Shown in pieces: positions 1-5,133 of a stretch of DNA of 5,878 nucleotides (position 1 is its first letter; each line of letters opens with the position of its first letter). A program made the position numbers and the translations under genes. Origin of the DNA: Desulfuromonadaceae bacterium (GTDB lineage Bacteria > Desulfobacterota > Desulfuromonadia > Desulfuromonadales > SZUA-540); the NCBI GenBank assembly GCA_003250235.1, contig QKGY01000228.1, forward strand, positions 1-5,878. The letters run 5' to 3'. Below the pieces are notes generated by a model. The model saw nothing but the letters and a program-made list of their open reading frames with translations. It was not told the origin of the DNA and did not search any database.

Positions 1-225
1 GGCCTCGGCATTCTCGAAAACGTCCAGGAAATGCCGGGCGAGGATGCGCGCCTCGTCATCCTCGCCGCTGTTCAGCCATTTCTGCCCGCAGCAGGTCTGG
101 TCTTCGGGAAAGTCGACGGCAAAACCCAGAGCTTCGAGGACCTGCACGCAGGCACGCCCGGTCGACGGGTAGAGGGTTTCAGCCGAGCAGGTCAGAAAAA
201 GCGATACGCGGGACGGACGGGTCAT
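1..225 (-). CDS. lutA: LutA/LldE-like CCG-domain Fe-S oxidoreductase, N-terminal part (runs off window)
   Basis: Only the first 75 codons are in the window and the frame is open to the edge. The protein begins MTRPSRVSLFLTC, has a cysteine at residue 13 in the position of the family's TCLVD motif (here TCSAETLYP), then VDFPEDQTCCGQ with the C45-C46-G47 motif and the conserved N-S-G at 52-54. This order is that of the CCG (cysteine-rich) domain of LutA, LldE and related subunits, which normally run to about 240 residues. In the family LutA works with the LutB and LutC proteins to oxidise L-lactate to pyruvate in the cytoplasm; neither partner is visible, but both could follow beyond position 1. 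The ATG at 225 is preceded by GGAG with a 6-base spacer, and the gene starts 30 bases after the racemase stop, so it is probably cotranscribed with it. A heterodisulfide-reductase-like or glycolate-oxidase-type relative is the main alternative, since the second CCG repeat is not visible. Confidence 0.8.
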   Translation of the reverse strand, partial: MTRPSRVSLFLTCSAETLYPSTGRACVQVLEALGFAVDFPEDQTCCGQKWLNSGEDDEARILARHFLDVFENAEA

Positions 226-255
226 GACAGACTCCTGCAACAGGGAAAACAGCGT

Positions 256-1536
256 TCAGTCCAGGACGCAGCCGACATAGGGACCTTCGGGCAACACGGT
301 GATACGCGCGTGCTCCCGGCACAACCCGGGGAGGGCCGCTGCCAGGTCCTCGACCAGCGTCATGCCGAACGGATCGACATCCTGCTGGCGCAGGTGGGGC
401 GAATGCAGCAGGATGCGCCCGGCGCGCTCCAGGGTCTGGAAATAGATCTGCGCCCCCCACTGGTCGATGACGAAGTTGTCCGGATTGCCGTAGTGACCCC
501 GGAACCCCTCTGGCGATCCCGCCGAGCGGATCACCTCGCAGTAGCTGCGGCTGCCCAGACCTTCACGGCATCCCGCCACCAGGAGGATCGTCCCCCCCGG
601 CCGCACGATCTCTTTGGCCGACAGCAATCCTTTGGTCGACTGGTAGAGGGTGGCATCCAGCGGATAGCCCCCGCCGGTGGTAATGACGAGGTCGGCCGGT
701 TCGTCGAGATGCACGATGGCATGGGAGGCGGCCTGTCGGCACCCCTCGGCATAGGCCAGGCGCACATCGCCGGCAAAGAAGCCCGAGGGACGCTTGGCCC
801 GGTCGATGGTGACGTTGACGATGAAATCCACGCCGGCCGCCTCACACACCCGGTCGATATACTGGCGGAAGGGATTGCCTTCGAGGCGGGCCGTGGCCAC
901 CCCGGGATGCTCCACCAGGGCGAAGGAGTGCATGAAGGTCATGGTCTCGAAGCTCGAAAGCCCCGGCAGGACGGATTTGCCTCCCCCCGAAAAGCCGGCG
1001 AAGGGGTGGGGCTCGATGAGCCCGGTGAGGATTTTCAGGTCGGCATCGAGATAATGACGGTTGATTTCGATGGGCGCCCCGTCGATGACGAGCACCTCCC
1101 GCAGGCTGTCGCGGTCGCGGCAGTCATGATTGACGATGCGGTACCCGGCGGCAATATCGGCACCGACCAGCTCGTCCAGCTCGTCGCCGAGGTTGGGGCG
1201 GTGCATGCCGGTAGCCACCAGAATGGTGATCGCTTCGCGGGGAATGCCCGCCGCTTCCAGCGTCGCCAGCATGGGAGGGAGCAGGATCCGGTTGGGGACC
1301 GGCCGGGTGATGTCGGAGATGACGATGCAGGCCGAACGCCGTCCAAGCGCCATTTCGGCCAGCGCCGGGGTGCCGGTCGGGGCTTCCAGCGCCGTGAGGA
1401 CGGCCTGCCGTGGATCGTCCAGCGGCAGGGCTGGAGCCGTCTCGACCACCCGCACGCGCCCCCGCGTCTCTTCGGGGAACGACAGGCTCAGGGTTTCCCG
1501 GCCGCAGGGCAAATCCAGGGTCAGTACGGAACTCAT
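256..1536 (-). CDS. larA: LarA-family nickel-pincer 2-hydroxy-acid (lactate) racemase
   Basis: This 426-residue cytoplasmic protein has the usual length of the LarA family, which racemises lactate and other 2-hydroxy acids by hydride transfer through a nickel-pincer nucleotide bound covalently to a lysine. The residues expected from Lactobacillus plantarum LarA are present in order and at matching spacing: D75 and R78 in SDITRPVPN, H112 in ATGMHRP, H177 and K187 in EPHPFAGFSGGGKS (K187 would carry the cofactor), H203 in FMHSF (nickel ligand), and Q299 and K302 in YQSTKG. The enzyme therefore looks intact and active. Mapping is from memory of the family, without alignment. Its ATG overlaps the dctM stop as ATGA, implying translational coupling; a weak GAGG lies 8 bases upstream. 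The family includes malate, phenyllactate and other racemases, so lactate is the best guess rather than a demonstrated substrate. The cofactor genes larB, larC and larE are not in the window. Confidence 0.9.
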   Translation of the reverse strand: MSSVLTLDLPCGRETLSLSFPEETRGRVRVVETAPALPLDDPRQAVLTALEAPTGTPALAEMALGRRSACIVISDITRPVPNRILLPPMLATLEAAGIPREAITILVATGMHRPNLGDELDELVGADIAAGYRIVNHDCRDRDSLREVLVIDGAPIEINRHYLDADLKILTGLIEPHPFAGFSGGGKSVLPGLSSFETMTFMHSFALVEHPGVATARLEGNPFRQYIDRVCEAAGVDFIVNVTIDRAKRPSGFFAGDVRLAYAEGCRQAASHAIVHLDEPADLVITTGGGYPLDATLYQSTKGLLSAKEIVRPGGTILLVAGCREGLGSRSYCEVIRSAGSPEGFRGHYGNPDNFVIDQWGAQIYFQTLERAGRILLHSPHLRQQDVDPFGMTLVEDLAAALPGLCREHARITVLPEGPYVGCVLD

Positions 1537-2807
1537 TTAAGCAGCCTCGGAAGCCAGAGAGAAATATCCGGCACGTAGGTGACCATCATCAGGCAGGCCA
1601 GCAGCACCGCAAGGAATGGGAGCACCCCTCCAGCCACCGTACGCAACGACTCCTTCGTCACCCCCATCGACACGAAGAGGTTCAATCCGAAAGGAGGGGT
1701 CAGCATGCCGAACTCGATGTTGAGGATCATCACGACACCGAAATGCACCAGGTTGATGCCGTAGCCGTTGAGGGTATCGAGGAACAGCGGCGAGAGGATC
1801 AGCACGGCGCTGACGCTGTCCATGAAGCACCCCAGCACCAGCAACAGCAGGTTGACCGCCAGCAAAAAGAGCCAGGGGCTCTCGATGTGCGCCATGATGA
1901 ACTTGGCCACCGTCGCCGGGATCTCCTCCGAAGTCAGCAGCCAGTTGAAGGTCATCGCGCCGGCCAGCAGGAACAACAGGCAGGCCGACAGGATCGCCGA
2001 GTCCTTGCAGATTGCCGGGATCTCCTTCAGGGTGCATTCCTTGTAGATAAACAACTCCACCACCAGGGCGTAGACCACGCTGATGGCCGCCGCCTCCGTG
2101 GGGGTAAAAATCCCCGAGTAGATGCCACCCAGCACGATGAGCGGCAGCAGAATGGCCCAGAACCCCTGGCGGCCGGTGCGCAGCACCTCGGCCAACGACG
2201 GTTTCACATCGATACGCCAGTCATTGCGTCGGGAGCGAAAATACGTGAACGCCACGAGGGCGCCGCCAATCAGCAGCCCCGGCACGATGCCGGCCATGAA
2301 CATCTCGGCCACCGAAACGTTCATCACCAGACAGTAGAGAATCATCGGGATCGACGGTGGGATGACGATACCCAGCGAACCAGCCGTGGTGATCAGACCG
2401 ATGGAGAACGGCTTGTCGTAGCCCGCCTTGATCAGCGCCGGAATCATGATCGAGCCGATGGCCACCACGGTGGCCGGTCCGGAGCCGGAGATGGCGGCGA
2501 AGAAAATGCAGGCGACAACCCCCGAGATGCCGAGGCCGCCGGGAAACCAGCCGACCAGAGAATTGATGAAGGCGATCAGGCGTCGGGCGATCGCCCCCTT
2601 GGTCATGATGGAGCCGGCGAGGATGAAGAAGGGGATGGCCAGCAGCACGAAGGAGTCGAGGGAGTTGAACAGCTGCTCCACCACCGCCTGCAACGGGGTG
2701 TAGGAGAAGAACATCAGGGCGATCATGGTGATGATGATCAGCATGACGGCCAGTGGAACGCCGGCCAGCATCAGCAAGGCGAATCCGAGAGCGACGGTGG
2801 TCATCAT
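1533..2807 (-). CDS. dctM: TRAP transporter large permease subunit (DctM family)
   Basis: The protein is 424 residues, the normal size for DctM, and is almost entirely hydrophobic with about 11-12 membrane segments. Family hallmarks visible are NSLDSFVLLAIPFFILAGSI (48-67), SGSGPATVVAIGSIMIPAL around 107-125, IPPSIPMILYCL (149-160), FTPTEAAAISVVYAL (234-248), GCFMDSVSAVLILSPLFL (326-343) and GMLTPPFGLNLF (367-378). It forms the ion-driven translocation channel with DctQ, receiving substrate from DctP; the family normally uses a sodium gradient. The frame stays open upstream to 3044, but that extension is the shadow of dctQ and is hydrophilic. The start at 2807 is chosen because it lies 9 bases after GGAGGT and overlaps the dctQ stop as ATGA; the adjacent ATG at 2804 is possible. 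The gene ends in an ATGA overlap with the racemase gene, tying transport to metabolism. Confidence 0.94.
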   Translation of the reverse strand: MMTTVALGFALLMLAGVPLAVMLIIITMIALMFFSYTPLQAVVEQLFNSLDSFVLLAIPFFILAGSIMTKGAIARRLIAFINSLVGWFPGGLGISGVVACIFFAAISGSGPATVVAIGSIMIPALIKAGYDKPFSIGLITTAGSLGIVIPPSIPMILYCLVMNVSVAEMFMAGIVPGLLIGGALVAFTYFRSRRNDWRIDVKPSLAEVLRTGRQGFWAILLPLIVLGGIYSGIFTPTEAAAISVVYALVVELFIYKECTLKEIPAICKDSAILSACLLFLLAGAMTFNWLLTSEEIPATVAKFIMAHIESPWLFLLAVNLLLLVLGCFMDSVSAVLILSPLFLDTLNGYGINLVHFGVVMILNIEFGMLTPPFGLNLFVSMGVTKESLRTVAGGVLPFLAVLLACLMMVTYVPDISLWLPRLLK

Positions 2808-3310
2808 GACGGCTGCACCTCCGCAGCTTTCGCGACTCTGGCACGGGGACGGATCGCATCCCAGGCGGCCTTGAAAAAGCGCAGGGCCATGATCGTCGAA
2901 AAGAACGGGATCGGCAGGTAGGCCAGGTACATGGGCATCTGCATGGCCGACGAAGTGGTGCCGAATCCGTAGTTGCGCACCACCAGGCGGAACCCGTAAA
3001 AGGCCAGAATAAGCAGAAAAGAGCCACAGAACCCGCCGATGCAAACCTGCAGGATGCGCTTCACCACAGGCCGCGCCGTGCCGATCAGCAGATCCATGGA
3101 AAAATGCATGCCGTGCTTCACGCCGAGGCTGGCGCCGAGAAAGGTGGCGAAGATGCCGACATAACGGCCGGCCTCCTCAAACCAGGCGAAACTGATATCC
3201 AGGGCATAACGGGTAAAAACCTGGATGACGGCAACCAGCGCCAGCCCCAGGAAGGTGAGACTGAGGGTGAGCTCCTCGATGCGGTTCAACGCGGAAAAAA
3301 AACGCTTCAT
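2804..3310 (-). CDS. dctQ: TRAP transporter small permease subunit (DctQ family)
   Basis: The 168-residue product has the four membrane segments expected of DctQ (about 15-35, 48-67, 88-108 and 127-147). It carries the typical family stretch of FTRY at 32-35, then WFEEAGRYVGIFATFLGASLG (43-63) and the KHGMHFSMDLL motif at 65-75. It is the membrane partner of DctM in the inner membrane. The frame is open upstream to 3478, but the added residues would run back through the intergenic hairpin into the end of dctP and are not hydrophobic. The ATG at 3310 has GGAG 5 bases upstream and gives the normal family N-terminus, MKRFFSALNRIEELTL. The stop overlaps the dctM start. The gene is separated from dctP by 118 bases carrying a strong hairpin, so it may be expressed at a lower level than the binding protein. 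Confidence 0.92.
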   Translation of the reverse strand: MKRFFSALNRIEELTLSLTFLGLALVAVIQVFTRYALDISFAWFEEAGRYVGIFATFLGASLGVKHGMHFSMDLLIGTARPVVKRILQVCIGGFCGSFLLILAFYGFRLVVRNYGFGTTSSAMQMPMYLAYLPIPFFSTIMALRFFKAAWDAIRPRARVAKAAEVQPS

Positions 3311-3332
3311 TCCTGCTCCGGTGCAAATGCAA

Positions 3333-3360
3333 TCGAGGGAGGGGCACTCCCCTCCCTCGA
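3333..3360 (-). other. Perfect 12-bp stem-loop between dctP and dctQ
   Basis: In the transcript TCGAGGGAGGGG pairs without mismatch to CCCCTCCCTCGA around a 4-base loop. It lies in the 118-base gap, 22 bases before the dctQ start and 68 bases after the dctP stop. The sequence after the stem (ATTGCATTTGC) has no run of T, so it is not a classic intrinsic terminator. Strong hairpins directly after genes for binding proteins commonly protect the upstream mRNA from 3' decay or partly stop transcription, giving more binding protein than permease. That role is inferred here. Confidence 0.7.
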
Positions 3361-3428
3361 CGCGTGTCAATCGACAACAACGGTCTGCAGACGTTCGGGC
3401 CGGAACCCGATCGCCGCACACCGAGACC

Positions 3429-4445
3429 TTACTGTTTGTGCTCCTTGATCTTGGCCAGCATGAAATCAAAAAGATCATTGCCGATAAGGCCGCGGTATTT
3501 GTCCCATACCGGCGCCACGGCCTTGCGGAAGGCCTCGCGCTCCGCCGGAGTCAGGTCGACGACCTGCACCCCGTTGGCTTTGCAGTATTCGTCGATGGAG
3601 ACCCCGAGCTTGGGCAGGTTTTGTTTCAATTCGGCATTGACCTTACGGTTTGTTTCGATACAGATCTTGGCCGCCTCGCGGAAGATCTGCTGATCCGCGG
3701 CGCTGAGGCTGTTCCAGAAATCGGGGTTGACGATTATGATGCACTCGGTAATGGCGTGCTGGGTGCGGGTCACGTACTTGGTGACCTCGGTGAATTTCAT
3801 CAGCACGGCGGTCAGCAGGGGGTTCTCCTGGGCGTCGATGACGCCTGTCTGCAGGGCGCTGTACACCTCGGGAAAGGGCAGACCGACGGACGAGGCGCCT
3901 AGCTGGTCGAAGGTATCGAGGTAGACCGGGGAGTTCATCACCCGCACCTTGAGACCGGCAATGTCCTCAGGCTTGTGAACCGGGCGCTTGGTGTTGGAGA
4001 AATCGCGGATATCGTTCTCGGTCCAGCCGATGCCGATAAAGCCCTTCTTCGGCAGGTAGGAGAAGAGCTTCTCCTGCACGGCGGGATCGTCCAGCACGGC
4101 ATAGGCGGTCTTGCGGTCGGGGAAGAGGAAGGGCATGTCGACGATGGCGACCTCGGGAACGAAGTTCTGCATCACCGCAGTGGTGATGGAGGCAATCTGC
4201 AGGCTGCCCGACTGGACCTGGGAGGCCATGGAGCGCTCGCTGCCGAGCTGGCCCATGGGGAAGGTGGCGATGTCGATACGCCCGTTGGTTTTCTCCCGGA
4301 TGTAATCGGCAAAGGCGTCGGCACCCTTGGTCTGACCGTGGAACGTGGGGCCGACATGGCCGAACTTGATCTTGGCCGCATCCGCCGTCATCGGCAGGGC
4401 GGCAAGCGCCAGCAATACGACAAGACCGCGAAACATCTGCTTCAT
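3429..4445 (-). CDS. dctP: TRAP transporter periplasmic solute-binding protein (DctP family)
   Basis: The 338-residue protein begins with a Sec signal peptide: MKQMFR, a hydrophobic core LVVLLALAALPM and a likely cleavage after ADA at about residue 23, so the mature protein starts AKIKFGHV. Family features follow: HGQTKGADAFADYI, the PMGQLGSER segment at 63-71, DMPFLF at 103-108, R147 in NDIRDFSN, R168 in GLKVRVMNSP and N208 in GVIDAQENP. By spacing, R147, R168 and N208 match the carboxylate-contacting residues of the sialic-acid TRAP binding protein SiaP (R127, R147, N187), which supports an organic-acid ligand. It binds substrate in the periplasm and delivers it to DctQM. Although the frame opens at 4478, the start at 4445 is preferred because AGGAGGA sits 5 bases upstream and it gives a clean signal peptide. 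This is the first gene of the operon. The precise ligand is unknown; the adjacent racemase and LutA genes suggest lactate or a related 2-hydroxy acid. Confidence 0.94.
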   Translation of the reverse strand: MKQMFRGLVVLLALAALPMTADAAKIKFGHVGPTFHGQTKGADAFADYIREKTNGRIDIATFPMGQLGSERSMASQVQSGSLQIASITTAVMQNFVPEVAIVDMPFLFPDRKTAYAVLDDPAVQEKLFSYLPKKGFIGIGWTENDIRDFSNTKRPVHKPEDIAGLKVRVMNSPVYLDTFDQLGASSVGLPFPEVYSALQTGVIDAQENPLLTAVLMKFTEVTKYVTRTQHAITECIIIVNPDFWNSLSAADQQIFREAAKICIETNRKVNAELKQNLPKLGVSIDEYCKANGVQVVDLTPAEREAFRKAVAPVWDKYRGLIGNDLFDFMLAKIKEHKQ

Positions 4446-4451
4446 GGGGGT

Positions 4452-4457
4452 CCTCCT
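4452..4457 (-). promoter_or_regulatory. Strong ribosome binding site of dctP (AGGAGG)
   Basis: AGGAGG (followed by a further A and five C) precedes the ATG at 4445 at near-ideal spacing. It is the strongest ribosome site of the operon and decides the start against the upstream in-frame ATG at 4478. It fits high production of the periplasmic binding protein. Confidence 0.8.
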
Positions 4458-4564
4458 GGGATGAATGAAACAACACAAAGACTTACATGGACAGTGATAA
4501 ATAAGCGACCTGTACAGCGACGGACGCCGAGCGGCACCGCGGCTTTCACTTTGCCCGAAAATTG

Positions 4565-4579
4565 TTTGATAAAATCAAA
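4565..4579. promoter_or_regulatory. Candidate operator: perfect dyad TTTGAT-N3-ATCAAA
   Basis: A perfect 15-bp inverted repeat with 6-base arms around AAA stands out as AT-rich in an otherwise GC-rich area. It lies about 20-35 bases downstream of the start predicted from the promoter at 4606-4634, a position where a bound repressor would block transcription of dctPQM-larA-lutA. Size and symmetry suit a dimeric helix-turn-helix regulator; the short N3 spacer is reminiscent of GntR/FadR-type sites, but it lacks their usual GT-N3-AC core. No regulator gene is in the window. Confidence 0.4.
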
Positions 4580-4605
4580 TTTGTCCTTTAACTCTGGGAA
4601 CTTGC

Positions 4606-4634
4606 AAAATAATATGTCCACCGGACCGTGTCAA
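4606..4634 (-). promoter_or_regulatory. Sigma-70-type promoter of the dctPQM-larA-lutA operon
   Basis: Reading the minus strand, a perfect TTGACA (4634-4629) is followed after 17 bases by TATTTT (4611-4606, four of six consensus bases). Transcription would start near 4600-4597, giving a leader of about 150 bases before dctP. A short GTCC-N3-GGAC repeat lies in the spacer (4616-4626). It is the best promoter match seen in the gene-free stretch upstream of dctP. Confidence 0.55.
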
Positions 4635-4687
4635 GCGGCATTACCCAAACAACGTTCCACCCACGACCAAGCGGCGGAATCCCGCAA

Positions 4688-4795
4688 CTAGCGGGGCAGG
4701 AAGTCTTCGAACAACCCCCCGAGCCCCTCGATGGCTTCCGCAAAAGGGGCCAGACCACCGATACCGCGCAGGATAGTGATCCGCTGGCCGGCCAT
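4688..4795 (-). CDS. Possible small ORF, 35 residues, unknown function
   Basis: An ATG at 4795 opens 35 codons ending in TAG. The peptide starts MAGQRITILRGIGGLAPF and ends LFEDFLPR; it is glycine-rich and alternates hydrophobic and charged residues, as an amphipathic helix or a protein tail might. Codon third positions are mostly G or C, like the flanking genes. Against it: no ribosome binding site is visible, and the start lies only six bases after a T run following a hairpin. An in-frame TGA lies a short way upstream, so it is not the end of a longer frame. It may be a real small protein, a leader peptide, a gene remnant or chance. I do not recognise it. Confidence 0.2.
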   Translation of the reverse strand: MAGQRITILRGIGGLAPFAEAIEGLGGLFEDFLPR

Positions 4796-4801
4796 TACGG
4801 C

Positions 4802-4827
4802 AAAAAACTGCCGTCTACATAGACGGC
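4802..4827 (-). terminator. Hairpin plus U6 tract: terminator or attenuator
   Basis: On the minus strand GCCGTCTA is followed by its exact complement TAGACGGC, then AG and six T. This has the form of an intrinsic terminator. The bases after the T run (TGCCGT, 4797-4802) can instead pair with ACGGCA (4809-4814), which takes up part of the terminator's 3' arm, so the two hairpins exclude each other. The upstream protease already has its own terminator, so this one would end a separate transcript or regulate readthrough into the small ORF at 4688-4795. Confidence 0.5.
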
Positions 4828-5000
4828 GGTATCACCCCGCTGCGGGTTCCTCGACGTGAAACTGAGTGGGTTCCCCCCCTCGGACGGGATGATTCGGAGG
4901 CGCGGGCCGATGGGGCTTTCTGGTACATGGATACGGTTCCTTTCTTCGGTGCCTTTAGATGGTGACGTCTGCACTGCAAGGCTCCTGCCAGTACCGCTAA
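4828..5000 (-). ncRNA. Possible structured RNA or leader between protease and TRAP operon
   Basis: No convincing gene is present from 5027 to 4796. The minus strand lies between two terminator-like hairpins and contains GCGGTA (around 4992) complementary to TACCGC (around 4830), which could close a structure of about 170 nt, as well as short motifs CCGAATC, GGGGAACCCA and GGGGTGATACC. These resemble the first half of the ydaO/c-di-AMP riboswitch, but that family's 3' signature was not found, so no family is assigned. A TATTCT at about 5016-5021 could be a -10 element with a poor -35. Treat it as a candidate only. Confidence 0.25.
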
Positions 5001-5027
5001 GGGAAGACGCCCCCAGAATATGCGCAG

Positions 5028-5067
5028 CCTGAAGAAAAGGAAAGCCCCGCCGGAAATCCGGCGGGGC
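5028..5067 (-). terminator. Intrinsic terminator of the Do-protease gene
   Basis: On the minus strand GCCCCGCCGGA pairs perfectly with TCCGGCGGGGC (11 bp, two-base centre, in practice a four-base loop) and is followed by the T-rich stretch TTTCCTTTTCTTC. It begins 66 bases after the protease stop and closes that transcription unit, separating it from the TRAP operon. Confidence 0.85.
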
Positions 5068-5133
5068 CTGGGGATGTCCGCCCCGGGGAAGGACGAACAG
5101 GGGAGATTTTCCTGCAACGTTCACCGAGTCAGG

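Noticed and set aside
31..1578. 515-codon open frame on the plus strand opposite larA
   Set aside because: It lies wholly antisense to a clear LarA gene, its product is rich in G, R, D and H with no recognisable domain, and long antisense frames are expected at this GC content.
1410..2921. 503-codon open frame on the plus strand opposite dctM
   Set aside because: The product is extremely rich in H, Q, R, D and E, the typical complement of a membrane-protein gene; dctM on the other strand is unmistakable.
3373..3410. GTCTGCAGAC palindrome and a CGGG/CCCG inverted repeat after dctP
   Set aside because: Both are short, imperfect when extended and without a T run; much weaker than the neighbouring 12-bp stem.
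4542..4557. GG-N10-GC match suggesting a sigma-54 promoter upstream of dctP
   Set aside because: Only the invariant GG and GC plus a CA fit; the flanking TGGCAC and TTGC bases do not, and a better sigma-70 match lies at 4606-4634.
3975..4691. 238-codon plus-strand frame opposite dctP
   Set aside because: It is antisense to the N-terminal half of DctP and runs through the promoter region, with no domain or clear ribosome site.
4680..4696. CCCGC/GCGGG hairpin over the stop of the small ORF as a terminator
   Set aside because: Only five base pairs, and it is followed by ATTCC with no T tract.
4795..5124. 109-codon minus-strand frame after the protease gene
   Set aside because: It runs straight through the protease terminator stem, its product is low-complexity P, R, S and G, and no family is recognisable.
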